This document shows positions 42,425-50,735 of a stretch of 64,000 nt of DNA, piece by piece. The notes under the pieces were generated by a model that saw nothing but the letters and a program-made list of their open reading frames with translations, was not told where the DNA came from and did no database searches. The DNA lies in assembly GCF_007671725.1 (NCBI RefSeq), contig NZ_VCNM01000003.1:124001-188000 (forward strand), given 5' to 3'. Within the stretch, counting starts at the first letter, position 1. Each line of letters starts with the position of its first letter. The DNA is from Halorubrum depositum. Its GTDB lineage: Archaea > Halobacteriota > Halobacteria > Halobacteriales > Haloferacaceae. Made by a program: the position numbers and the translations under genes.

Positions 42425-43237
42425 ATGCGACAGGACCCGATCCCGCCCGCGGTCGCCGACCGGCTGTCGACCGCGGCCCGTCGCCTGCGGGCGGCCCGCC
42501 GGAGCGCGCTCGACCGCGTCGCCGTCGCGGAGACGGAGTGGGAGTACGCGGGCCGGACGTGGTCGTGGCCGGCGGGCGAGGAGATGACCTACTTCCGCGA
42601 GCTCGCACCGGGGGAGTGCGAGGTCCTCGACGGGCTGCGAGCCGACCTCGACGCGCTCGCCGAGGGCGACGGAGCGCGGTCGGAGCCGGCGGCTGAGATC
42701 CTCGGGGTTGGGACGGGCCGCGTCGCCATCGCGGTCCCCGCGTCGGTCCGCGAGGGGGTGACCGAGCGCGAGAACGCGGAGGCGACCGCCGGCGGCCCCC
42801 TCGTCGCGAAGCTGGCGCGGTACGGTCCCTCGGCGGAGATGGGCGACGGGCGCCCGCAGAACCGCCGGGAGCGCCGGATCTGGTCGGCGGTCGAGTCGCA
42901 CCCGTTCCTCCCCGTCCTCGACGGCGACGCCGACGGCGACTGGATCGTCATGCCGCGGGCGGAGGTCCCCCCGGACGAGTCGGTCCGCGAGGAGGCGCTC
43001 GACCGCGTCCGGCGGGCGCTGATGCCGCACCGCGAACGGTTCCACTTCGACGAGCTCAAGCCGGAGAACGTCGGCGCGTACCGCGGCCGGTACTGGATCG
43101 TCGACTACGGCCGCCCGGCCGGCGAGCCGCTGTTCGTCGATCCGCCGGCGGAGTCGGAGGCGCGCGAGGCGGAGCCGACCGGAACGGAGCCCGAGAGCGA
43201 CGCAGACGGGAGCGAGAACCGTCAGGATCGATCGTAG
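42425..43237 (+). CDS. Minimal protein-kinase-like protein
   Basis: A 270-aa haloarchaeal protein with kinase-like spacing: Lys129 in LVAKLARYG (ATP lysine), Glu149 in RRERRIW (helix C), then HFDELKPENVG (about 207-217) like the HRDLKPEN catalytic loop, and IVDYGRP (Asp227, a DFG counterpart). In the loop the base position (Lys minus 2) is Glu210 with Asp209 next to it, so activity may be altered. The N-terminal 110 residues and C-terminal acidic tail have no known domain. It could be a degenerate kinase or pseudokinase; no substrate is suggested. The AT-rich usp promoter region follows. Confidence 0.6.
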   Translation: MRQDPIPPAVADRLSTAARRLRAARRSALDRVAVAETEWEYAGRTWSWPAGEEMTYFRELAPGECEVLDGLRADLDALAEGDGARSEPAAEILGVGTGRVAIAVPASVREGVTERENAEATAGGPLVAKLARYGPSAEMGDGRPQNRRERRIWSAVESHPFLPVLDGDADGDWIVMPRAEVPPDESVREEALDRVRRALMPHRERFHFDELKPENVGAYRGRYWIVDYGRPAGEPLFVDPPAESEAREAEPTGTEPESDADGSENRQDRS

Positions 43238-43303
43238 GAAAATTAATTCAAAACTGAGTTAAAACTCCGACAGGCTTATCCCGGCCGACGGCGAAAGGGA
43301 AGT

Positions 43304-43762
43304 ATGAGCATAGAAACAGTGCTACTGGCGGTCGGTACCGAAGACGAGAAGCGAACCGAGCAGCTCGCGAAGGAGGCCATCGCGGTCGCCGAGCCCGCGG
43401 GCGCGGAGGTCGTGTTGACCCACGTGTTCACCGACGAGGAGTTCGACGGGGTCCGCTCGAAGCTGGGCGTGAACCCGGAGAGCGAGGGGTCGACGCCGGA
43501 CGCGGTCGCCGAGCGACACACGACGATGCGAGCGCTCGCGAGGGCGCTCGGCGACGCGGGCGTCGCCTACTCGATCCGCGGCGCGGTCGGCGACCACGCG
43601 AACGAGGTCGTCGAGGCGGCCTCGGCCGTCGGGGCCGACCGCGTGGTGGTCGGCGGGCGGAGCCGGTCGCCGACCGGGAAGGCCGTCTTCGGCAGCGTCG
43701 CCCAGGACGTCATCCTCTCGGCCCCGTGCCCGGTGACCTTCGTGCGGGAAGTCGCCGCCTGA
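43304..43762 (+). CDS. Universal stress protein (UspA family)
   Basis: A 152-aa UspA-fold protein. The ATP-binding motif G-x2-G-x9-G-S appears as GGRSRSPTGKAVFGSVAQD (about 125-143). It starts MSIETVLLAVGTEDEKRTEQLAKEA and ends VTFVREVAA. The upstream spacer 43238-43303 is strikingly AT-rich (gaaaattaattcaaaact, then gttaaaactcc), with ggcttatcccgg as TATA-like box; this suggests a strong regulated promoter. Confidence 0.85.
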   Translation: MSIETVLLAVGTEDEKRTEQLAKEAIAVAEPAGAEVVLTHVFTDEEFDGVRSKLGVNPESEGSTPDAVAERHTTMRALARALGDAGVAYSIRGAVGDHANEVVEAASAVGADRVVVGGRSRSPTGKAVFGSVAQDVILSAPCPVTFVREVAA

Positions 43763-43881
43763 GTGAGCGTCGTTCCTCCGCGCGACGATCGGGGCGGATC
43801 ACCGCCACCGTCGCGCTCCGGTCGCGGCGAATCGTCTCGGAAGCGTCCCGCTTAAGTGACATCGGTCCGCGCTTCTAGCCG

Positions 43882-44862
43882 ATGTACTACGTGGGCGTCG
43901 ACCTCGGGGCGACGAACGTCCGGGCGGTCGTCGGCGACGGCACGGCGGCGATCCTCGGATCGGACGAGCAGGGGACCCCCCGCGGTCCGAACGGGATCGC
44001 CGTGACCGAGGCCGTGCTGAGCGTCGTCCGGGGCGCGTGCGCGGCCGCCGAGATCGACCCGACCGAGGTCGTCGCGGCCGGGATCGGCTCGATCGGCCCC
44101 CTCGACCTCGCGGCCGGGGTCGTCCAGGGGCCGGCGAACCTCCCGGACACCGTCGAGCGCATCCCGCTCGTCGGGCCCGTCTCGCAGCTGCTCGGCACCG
44201 ACGAGGTCCACCTCCACAACGACACCGTCGCCGGCGTCATCGGCGAGCGGTTCCACGCCGAGCGCAACCCCGACGACATGGTGTACCTCACGATCTCCTC
44301 GGGGATCGGCGCGGGGGTCGCCGTCGACGGCAACGTGCTCTCGGGGTGGGACGGCAACGCCGGCGAGGTCGGTCACATGACCGTCGACCCGCACGGCTTC
44401 ATGACCTGCGGGTGCGGTCTCGACGGCCACTGGGAGGGGTACTGCTCCGGCAACAACATCCCGAAGTACGCCCGCGAGCTCCACGCGGAGGACCCGATCG
44501 AGACCTCGCTCCCCGTCGAGGACCCGGACTTCTCCGCGGTCGACGTGTTCGAGGCGGCGGGCGAGGACGTCTTCGCCGACCACGTGATCGACCAAGTGGC
44601 CCACTGGAACGCCATGGGCGTCGCCAACGTGATCCACGCGTACGCCCCGCTCGTCGTGAGCGTCGGCGGCGCGGTCGCGCTCAACAACCCCGAGCGGGTG
44701 CTGGACCCGATCCGCGAGAAGCTCTCCGACATGGTGTTCATCAACGTCCCGGAGGTCCGGCTCACGGACCTCGGCGACGAGGTCGTCGTGAAGGGAGCGC
44801 TCGCGAGCGCGCTCACCGGCGGCACGGGCGACCGGTCAAAGGTCGAGTCGCCGCCGGGGTGA
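43882..44862 (+). CDS. ROK family sugar kinase
   Basis: A 326-aa ROK kinase that phosphorylates glucose or another hexose with ATP. The phosphate loop VGVDLGATNVRA is at the N-terminus, the catalytic NDTV is at about 113-116, and the E-GHMTVD segment follows. The zinc motif of ROK proteins (CxCG-x2-GC) appears as CGCGLDGHWEG, His replacing the last Cys. Glucokinase is the likeliest role in a haloarchaeon but the sugar cannot be told from sequence. It is monocistronic with a TATA-like cttaagtg about 28 nt before the start. Confidence 0.85.
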   Translation: MYYVGVDLGATNVRAVVGDGTAAILGSDEQGTPRGPNGIAVTEAVLSVVRGACAAAEIDPTEVVAAGIGSIGPLDLAAGVVQGPANLPDTVERIPLVGPVSQLLGTDEVHLHNDTVAGVIGERFHAERNPDDMVYLTISSGIGAGVAVDGNVLSGWDGNAGEVGHMTVDPHGFMTCGCGLDGHWEGYCSGNNIPKYARELHAEDPIETSLPVEDPDFSAVDVFEAAGEDVFADHVIDQVAHWNAMGVANVIHAYAPLVVSVGGAVALNNPERVLDPIREKLSDMVFINVPEVRLTDLGDEVVVKGALASALTGGTGDRSKVESPPG

Positions 44863-44882
44863 GGGTTCGAACCGAGCCGCCG

Positions 44883-45893
44883 TCAGTCCTCGAACTCCGT
44901 GAGCTCCGGCTCGACGTCCGGGTCGACCGCGTCCCGCGTCTCTAGGTACGCGTCCCGGTAGCGCCGGATCTTCCGGAGGAGGACGTAGCCGAACGCCCCC
45001 TGAAAGAGGAGGACGAAGAGGAACAGCGCCGGGAGCCGCGGGATGGGCGTGAGCGCGGGGATCACCGAGGTGACCGGACCGACGAGGGTGTTGTACAGCC
45101 CGTGGATCGCGGCGGCGATGACGAGCCCCTTCACGACGATCGGGCCGCTGTTCTCCGGGTTGAACTTCGCGAGGCCGAGGTAGTAGCCCGCGAACGCGGA
45201 GTAGACGACGTGGCCCGGCCCCGCGAGCGCGCGCAGGGCCGCGATCCCGTCGCCCGCGCCGAGGACGGCGAGCCCGAGGGTCAGCTCCGACATCTCGACG
45301 GTCCGGGCGATGTACACGAGGTTCTCGATGACGGCGAAGCCGAGGCCGGCGATCGCCCCGTACACCGCGCCGTCGACGACGGCGTCGAACCGGTCGTCGG
45401 TGTACGCGTACAGCCGGACGGCGAGCAGCTTCACCGTCTCTTCCACGGGGCCGACGATGACGAAGAAGAAGAGGACGAGCCCGGGGAACCCGAGCGGCGA
45501 GAAGAGGGGCTGTGCGTAGCTGTTGAGCAGCGCGGCGAACGTCGCCGTGAGGATCGACAGCAGGAACGTCGCAACCAGCAGCGAGAGCGGCTCCGCGGTC
45601 GTGACGTCCGAGACGTACACGTACGCGGCGAGGCCGAACGCCGGGACCGCCGAGAGCCCGACGAGCATCGCGACCGCGGGGTCGAAGACGAGGCCGAGGC
45701 CGAACGACCCGAGGATGGCGAGCAGCGCGAGGAGGGCGACGAGCACGACCAGCGCCTTCGCGGACCGTGTGATGAGCCAGTGCAGCGCGACCGAGAGCCC
45801 GTCGAGTGACGTGCGCTCCTCCCACGTGGCGACGTCGTAGAGGTCGCGGTCGTCGTCGGAGCGCGACTTGACCGGGTCCGACCGGGATGGCAT
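44883..45893 (-). CDS. PrsW family intramembrane metalloprotease
   Basis: A 336-aa membrane protein with about eight helices. The PrsW active-site features are VGPVEETVKLLAVRLYAY (Glu151-Glu152), FAVIENLVY (Glu190), GPGHVVYSAF (His228) and AAIHGLYN (His about 268). In Bacillus PrsW cuts an anti-sigma factor; haloarchaeal substrates are unknown. The N-terminal 50 residues are soluble and acidic. The neighbouring ROK gene is convergent (20 nt). Confidence 0.85.
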   Translation of the reverse strand: MPSRSDPVKSRSDDDRDLYDVATWEERTSLDGLSVALHWLITRSAKALVVLVALLALLAILGSFGLGLVFDPAVAMLVGLSAVPAFGLAAYVYVSDVTTAEPLSLLVATFLLSILTATFAALLNSYAQPLFSPLGFPGLVLFFFVIVGPVEETVKLLAVRLYAYTDDRFDAVVDGAVYGAIAGLGFAVIENLVYIARTVEMSELTLGLAVLGAGDGIAALRALAGPGHVVYSAFAGYYLGLAKFNPENSGPIVVKGLVIAAAIHGLYNTLVGPVTSVIPALTPIPRLPALFLFVLLFQGAFGYVLLRKIRRYRDAYLETRDAVDPDVEPELTEFED

Positions 45894-46044
45894 ACGCCCC
45901 GATTCGGCCCGGGGTGACTTAAGCCGTGGCCGGACCGTCCCGGTCGAACGACCGGCCCGGGAGGTCGGACGGGCGTCGCCGCCGACGCCGGCGCGCCCCG
46001 CGCCGAGGCGATGGAGTTGAAACCGCGGCGCCCGAAGGGGCGGT

Positions 46045-46449
46045 ATGCACTTCGACCGACGGACTCAGCGAGCGCTCCGCGAGGCGGGGCTCGACGCGGA
46101 CGCGATCGCCGACGCCTCCGACCGCGTCGCCGAGCTGGTCGCCGAGGACGCCGACCGGCTGCGGGACTTTTTCGCCGACGACGGCCCGTACCACTCCGAC
46201 ATGGAGCTGGCCCACAGCACGAGCGAGACCCAGGAACATCCGACCGCTGACGTCGACCTGTTCACCCACGGGAGCGACCTCCGCGGCTACCTCTCGCTCG
46301 ACGGGTGGGGCGTCCCGGTCGAGGGCGGGCGGGTGTTGCGGACGGCCGAACGCGACGACGGGGACGAACGGCCCGTCCTCGTCGAGCTCTCGCTCGGCGG
46401 GACGATCCACGACCGGGTGCGCTTCGCGCGCGACCCGGAGGAGCTGTGA
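46045..46449 (+). CDS. Uncharacterised protein coupled to FAU-1
   Basis: A 134-aa acidic protein (MHFDRRTQRALREAGLDADAI; RGYLSLDGWGVPVEGGRVLRT; VELSLGGTIHDRVRFARD). I recall it as a conserved haloarchaeal protein always next to fau-1, but cannot name a function. Its TGA overlaps the GTG of the downstream gene (GTGA), so the pair is translationally coupled and it may assist that RNase. Confidence 0.7.
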   Translation: MHFDRRTQRALREAGLDADAIADASDRVAELVAEDADRLRDFFADDGPYHSDMELAHSTSETQEHPTADVDLFTHGSDLRGYLSLDGWGVPVEGGRVLRTAERDDGDERPVLVELSLGGTIHDRVRFARDPEEL

Positions 46450-47921
46450 CCGCCGCCGTCCGCGTCCGGGGCATCTACGCCACGGCGCTGACGCGACTCC
46501 TGCTCGACGCGGGCCGCGAGGTCGTCGACGCGTCGCCGCCGATCCGCCGGCGCTTCGACGAGGCGTTCGGGGACGAGCCGCCGGACGTCCGGATCGAGAC
46601 GACGGCGGACCGGCAGGGCGTCGGCGTCCACGGCGACCCCGAGGCGGTCGGATCGCTCCGCGAGCGCCTGGGCGGCGTGGGGCTCGACGCGCTGGCGTGG
46701 ACCGACCCGACGCCGCCCGGAACCGTCCTCGACGGCGAGGTGACCGAGACGCTCGGCGGCGGGGCGGTGGTGCGGCTCCGCGTCGGCGCGGGAGCCGACG
46801 ACAGCGAGGGGAGCGACGCGGCGACCGCCGAGGGGTACCTCCCGTACGGGAGCGTCGACGACCGGGTCGAGACCGGCGATCCGGTCCGAGTGCGCGTCGA
46901 CGAGTCCGCGGCGCCGTGGACGGACCGCCGCCCCGAGCTCGGCGGGTCGCTGCGCGCCGGCGGGGGGCTCGTCGCGCTCGAACCGGGCTCGGGCACCCGC
47001 GTCGACGTCCGGAACGACGAGGCCGCTCGGGAGCTGGCGGGGATGCTCGATCTCCTCGGGCTGGAGCCGCCGGACGGGTGGCGGGCGGTCTGGAAGCCGC
47101 CCGCGGTCGACGCCGGGACCGAGGCGCTGGAGGCCGGGCTGGAGCGCGCCGTCGCGGCCGCCGAGGGGCTCGACGACGCGGTCGACGCCGCCGGCGGGAT
47201 CGGCGTCCTCGACGACGCGGCGCTCGTCCGCGACGAGCCGGTGGCGTCGCCGAACGCGGGCGCCTGGGTGTGGTTCGGTCGCGAGAGCCGGTTCGCGCTC
47301 GACGACCGGCGCCGCGAGGCGACGGCGACGATGCCGGGCCACCACCGGGTGAAGGCGGGGTCGGCCGACGCCTCGGCCGGCGTCGACCTCGCGGAGGCCC
47401 TCTGTGACCCCGACCCGGACGCCGCGTTCCCGTTCGGTGTCGTGACCGACGCGTTCGGGCCGAGCGAGGGCGAGGCGATCCGGATCGACCACGGGAAGCC
47501 CGACGGCCGGCTGTTCGCGCTCGGCGAGGCGACGGTGACGGGGGTCGACGCCGACGGTTCGGTCGCGGTCGAGCGCGAGATGACCGGCGGCGGCACCTAC
47601 GACGGGCTCGGCACCCCGCGCGAGGCGGGCGACGTGGCCGAGACGAGCCTGAAGGAGGGTCGGTGGTGGTATCCGACCACCTACCGCGGGCGCGACGGGA
47701 CGGTGCGGGGCACCTACGTCAACGTCTGTACCCCGGTCGAGGTGTTCCCGGGCGCCGCGCGCTACGTGGACCTCCACATCGACGTGGTGAAGCGTCCGGA
47801 CGGCACGGTCGAGCGCGTCGACGACGACGAGCTTCGGGACGCGGAGGCGGCCGGCGACGTGCCGGCGCCGCTGGCGGAGAAGGCGCGGAGCGTCGCGTCC
47901 GCGCTGGAGAACGCGCTGTAA
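46446..47921 (+). CDS. fau1: Ribonuclease FAU-1 (RNase E/G-related)
   Basis: A 491-aa archaeal FAU-1 family protein. The N-terminal half has an S1/RNase E-like region (TVLDGEVTETLGGGAVVRLRVG; GYLPYGSVDDRVETGDPVRVRVD; LAGMLDLLGLEPPDGWRAVW). The C-terminal DUF402 domain (about 340-470) has HHRVKAG, TDAFGPSEGEAIRIDHGKPDGR and RYVDLHIDVVKRPDG. FAU-1 proteins bind AU-rich RNA and cleave RNA, with a role proposed in rRNA maturation. The GTG start lies within the upstream stop. Length 480-490 aa matches the family. Confidence 0.87.
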   Translation: MTAAVRVRGIYATALTRLLLDAGREVVDASPPIRRRFDEAFGDEPPDVRIETTADRQGVGVHGDPEAVGSLRERLGGVGLDALAWTDPTPPGTVLDGEVTETLGGGAVVRLRVGAGADDSEGSDAATAEGYLPYGSVDDRVETGDPVRVRVDESAAPWTDRRPELGGSLRAGGGLVALEPGSGTRVDVRNDEAARELAGMLDLLGLEPPDGWRAVWKPPAVDAGTEALEAGLERAVAAAEGLDDAVDAAGGIGVLDDAALVRDEPVASPNAGAWVWFGRESRFALDDRRREATATMPGHHRVKAGSADASAGVDLAEALCDPDPDAAFPFGVVTDAFGPSEGEAIRIDHGKPDGRLFALGEATVTGVDADGSVAVEREMTGGGTYDGLGTPREAGDVAETSLKEGRWWYPTTYRGRDGTVRGTYVNVCTPVEVFPGAARYVDLHIDVVKRPDGTVERVDDDELRDAEAAGDVPAPLAEKARSVASALENAL

Positions 47922-48011
47922 CGAGGGCGGGAGACGCCGCCCGGACGGAGCGTCGGAACGAGAGCCGAGAAGGGAGTGCGGCCGGGGAGCGGAACCCCCC
48001 GGCCCGGCGCC

Positions 48012-48338
48012 TCAGAAGTGGTTCGCGGACTCGGTCTCGTGTTTCAGCTCGCCGCCGCGGCCGCCCTCGACCGTGGAGGCGCCCTGATCGCCGGAAGAGG
48101 CGGTTCGGACCGTCACGTTGTCAACCTCGTCGAAGTCCATGATCAGGTCGCGGCGGATGTTGTCGGCCGTGATGTTCGAGATGCCGCAGCCGGAGCAGGT
48201 GCCGCCGAGCTCGACGACGACCTCGCCGGTCTCGGGGTCCGCCTCGCGCACGACGCTCGTACCGCCGTGCATCTGGATGATCGGCATCTGGCCGACCATC
48301 CACTCTTCGACTCGGTCCGCGAGGCTCTCGTCGCTCAT
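48012..48338 (-). CDS. NifU C-terminal domain protein
   Basis: A 108-aa Nfu-type Fe-S scaffold or carrier. The ligand motif is [21 protein letters not shown] (CxxC, about residues 47-50). It starts [19 protein letters not shown]. Such proteins transfer assembled [4Fe-4S] clusters to apo-enzymes. The C-terminal tail (from about 85) is basic and Gly-rich. It is convergent with fau1 (90 nt apart). Confidence 0.85.
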   Translation of the reverse strand: MSDESLADRVEEWMVGQMPIIQMHGGTSVVREADPETGEVVVELGGTCSGCGISNITADNIRRDLIMDFDEVDNVTVRTASSGDQGASTVEGGRGGELKHETESANHF

Positions 48339-48466
48339 TGTCGAGGGTTAGCACCCGAGCCTATGGAAGCTTGCGGTTTCCGAGCCTCCCGAACTAACGA
48401 AACGAACTGTGTCACCGTCGATCCGGCGGAAACGGCACGGAGAAACCGGTATCGGTTACTCGCGGC

Positions 48467-48790
48467 TCACTCCTCGGAGTCGTCGACGCGCTCCGACTCG
48501 CTCGGGAGGCGGGTCGGGTCGGCGGGGTCGTCGCCGTGCATGGAGTCGTCGCGTTCGAGGAGGTAGAGGAGCGGCCCGAGCGCGACCAACACGAGCACGC
48601 CGGGGAGCGGCGCATCGGGGACGAGCAGGAAGGTGATCAGAGCGGCGCCGGAGGTGACGACGACGAGGGCGGCCCACAGCGCGGGCGAGCCGAGGTCGAC
48701 GCCGACGCGGGCCGCGTCGCGGTAGACGAGCGCGGCCGCGACTGCGACGAGGAGCGCGGCGACGCCGCCGAGGACCGTGGTGACTGCCAT
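48467..48790 (-). CDS. Small three-helix membrane protein
   Basis: A 107-aa protein with three membrane helices (TTVLGGVAALLVAVAAALVY; LWAALVVVTSGAALITFLLVP; LPGVLVLVALGPLLYLLE) and an acidic cytosolic tail. No family name was recognised, though such proteins are common in haloarchaea. It lies 64 nt downstream of a tandem repeat block that separates it from the ferredoxin gene in the same direction. Confidence 0.7.
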   Translation of the reverse strand: MAVTTVLGGVAALLVAVAAALVYRDAARVGVDLGSPALWAALVVVTSGAALITFLLVPDAPLPGVLVLVALGPLLYLLERDDSMHGDDPADPTRLPSESERVDDSEE

Positions 48791-48853
48791 ACCGATCGTT
48801 CGGTCGAGACGCGAAAAAGGGTGTCGCGAGCGGGCGGCGAGCGCGTGAAAATC

Positions 48854-48963
48854 GGAAGCGGAGCGGAAGCAGAGCGGAAGCGGAGCGGAAGCAGAGCGGA
48901 AGCGGAGCGGAAGCAGAGCGGAAGCGGAGCGGAAGCAGAGCGGAAGCGAAGTGGAAGCGAAGC
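48854..48963. repeat. Tandem 11-nt repeat array
   Basis: Ten tandem 11-nt units: four exact ggaagcggagc/ggaagcagagc pairs followed by a divergent ggaagcgaagt/ggaagcgaagc pair. It fills the spacer between the membrane ferredoxin gene and the small membrane protein gene, both on the minus strand. There are no spacers between units, so this is not CRISPR. It is likely a slippage-prone array. Confidence 0.85.
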
Positions 48964-48987
48964 GACGACCGCAGCGCGCGCGGCGGA

Positions 48988-49587
48988 CTACGGCGCCTCG
49001 CCCGTCTCGATGCTGAAGGAGTCGCGGGGGTACGCGACGCAGGTCAGGGTGTAGCCGTCGTCGAGCTCGGCCTCCTCGAGCATCTGCTGGTTGTCGTGCT
49101 CGACGAAGTCCTCGGAGGGGCCGTCGGTGATGTGCCCGGCACAGGAGACGCACTGGCCCTGCCGGCAGGCGTACGGGAGGTCCCACCCCTGGTCTTCGCC
49201 CTGTTCGAGGATGGGCTGGTCGTTCGAGAGCTCGACCGTCTCGCCCTGCTTGACGAACTCGACCTCGAAGTGCTCGACCTCCTCCACGTCGGCGGGGCCG
49301 GCGCTGGCCGCGCTGCCGTCCTCCAGTTCGCCCTCCTCGCCCTCGGCGCCGCCCGCGGGGATGGCGCCGCCGCCACCGCCGCCGCCGATGGCGCGGTTCC
49401 CGGGCTCCGGGAAGTCGGTCTCGGGGACCGCGGACGCGCGGCGTTCGAGGACCTCGTCCGAGATGTCGGTCGTGGGCTCCCATCCCGTTCCCTTCAGACT
49501 GCTGACGAAGAGGACGGTCAGCGTCGCGAGCGCTCCGAGAACGATCGCGGGCGCGTTCGCGACGTTCGCAATGAGCGGGTTGAGCAT
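48988..49587 (-). CDS. Membrane-anchored [2Fe-2S] ferredoxin
   Basis: A 199-aa protein with an N-terminal membrane helix (about 12-31, APAIVLGALATLTVLFVSSL), a Gly/Glu-rich linker (about 65-100) and a C-terminal ferredoxin domain with YACRQGQCVSCAGHI (C-x4-C-x2-C) and TLTCVAYP. The anchor suggests electron transfer at the membrane, perhaps to a quinone or respiratory partner. It is separate from the soluble ferredoxin at 39616. Confidence 0.85.
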   Translation of the reverse strand: MLNPLIANVANAPAIVLGALATLTVLFVSSLKGTGWEPTTDISDEVLERRASAVPETDFPEPGNRAIGGGGGGGAIPAGGAEGEEGELEDGSAASAGPADVEEVEHFEVEFVKQGETVELSNDQPILEQGEDQGWDLPYACRQGQCVSCAGHITDGPSEDFVEHDNQQMLEEAELDDGYTLTCVAYPRDSFSIETGEAP

Positions 49588-49768
49588 ACGAACCGATATG
49601 GAGAGGTGGCATAAGGCCGTTTTGATCGGTCCAACCGCGTGAGAGCACCGCGGGCAGGGGGCGAGAGAGTGCGCCGGGGCCGGGACCGCGCGGCGGAAGC
49701 GGCGACTGGCGTCGCGCGCCACGCCGCGGAACGGACCATTTATCGGCCGAGCGGTCGACTGGGCGCCC

Positions 49769-50251
49769 ATGGAAGTGAAATCGCGGCACCACCTCCGGAG
49801 CGACGACATCGCGGCGATCCGCGAGGCGGTCGCCGACCACCTCGGCGTCGACATCGACGGCGACACGTTCGAGTTCGTCGAGTTCGTGGACGCGAGCTAC
49901 GAGCTGGTCTTAGTCGACGGCGAGCCGGCCGTCTTCTACGTCGACGACGACGAGCCGTTCCTCACCGTTCGGGGCGCGAACGATTACGAGCCGGAGACCG
50001 GGATCGTCACAGTCGACGCGGGCGCGATCTCGTTCGTCTCCGACGGCGCCGACGTGATGCGCCCCGGCATCGTCGAGGCCGACCCGGAGATCCGCGAGGG
50101 CGACCTCGTCGTGATCGCCGAGGAGACCCACGAGAAGGTGCTGGCGGTCGGACGCGCGATGGTCGACGGCGACGAGATGGTCGGCGACAGCGGGAAGGTC
50201 GTCGAATCGATCCACCACGTCGGCGACGAGCTGTACGAGTTTTCGGCGTAA
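49769..50251 (+). CDS. PUA-domain RNA-binding protein
   Basis: A 160-aa archaeal protein with an N-terminal domain of about 70 residues (MEVKSRHHLRSDDIAAIREAV; FVEFVDASYELVLVDGEPAVF) and a C-terminal PUA domain (about 75-155: ITVDAGAISFVSDGADVMRPGIV; DLVVIAEETHEKVLAVGRAM). It resembles MCT-1/archaeosine-TGT-linked PUA proteins that bind tRNA or rRNA. It is immediately upstream of structured repeat copy B (59 nt after its stop). Confidence 0.78.
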   Translation: MEVKSRHHLRSDDIAAIREAVADHLGVDIDGDTFEFVEFVDASYELVLVDGEPAVFYVDDDEPFLTVRGANDYEPETGIVTVDAGAISFVSDGADVMRPGIVEADPEIREGDLVVIAEETHEKVLAVGRAMVDGDEMVGDSGKVVESIHHVGDELYEFSA

Positions 50252-50310
50252 GCGGGCGGGATTCGATTATAAATAACGAGAAGGGTCGCGACGCCTTTTT
50301 ATAAATAGAC

Positions 50311-50554
50311 GAGTGCGGTGGCGCGCGCCTTCGAGTGGCCGATAGGCCACGAGGAGCGCGTGCGAGGGACGCGGCGACCGAAGGGAGCCGCGAGGCTGGG
50401 GAGGCGTGAGGTGCGGTTGCTGTGCGGTCGGGTGGGATTTCAAAGGGGCAGTCGCGAGGGCGAAGCACGGCGACGCAAGGACCGCAGGGAACGAGCGAAG
50501 CGAGTGACTGAGGACCGCAGCGAGCCGCGCGAGTCCTCGCGGCTGGGGCTTTGG
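50311..50554 (+). ncRNA. Dispersed structured repeat, copy B
   Basis: A 244-nt homolog of 29684-29954. It follows a TATA-like tttataaata (50298-50307) and has the hairpin gtggcc-gata-ggccac (50335-50350), only the loop base differing. A conserved middle and the caaaggggcag box follow. The closing stem pairs 50450-50460 with 50534-50544. Relative to copy A, five consecutive pairs of this stem (6-10) are changed on both sides with pairing kept, and two others are G-U. The 3' end is ctggggctttgg. A second copy of that end alone follows at 50597. Confidence 0.6.
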
Positions 50555-50596
50555 AGGAGTCCGCTGACGATCCGCAGTCAACCATGTATCGCCGAG

Positions 50597-50614
50597 CGGC
50601 TGGGGCTTTGGAGG
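50597..50614 (+). repeat. Extra copy of the repeat's 3' end
   Basis: An isolated copy of the element terminus (cggctggggctttggagg) lies 43 nt after copy B. It matches the last 12 conserved nt and the following aggagg. This suggests nested insertion or partial duplication at the element's 3' boundary. Confidence 0.55.
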
Positions 50615-50735
50615 ACATCACTGTCGATCAGCCGGACACCGATTAGAAACGATCGGCCCGAGCCCCGACCTCGCACCCCTCAGGGTCGCGATCGCTCCGC
50701 GTCTTTTAATCGCCTCGCCCGCGAGACCCACGGTA

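Noticed and set aside
48854-48963. Possible CRISPR array
   Set aside because: Units are contiguous 11-nt repeats with no spacers, and no cas gene is nearby.
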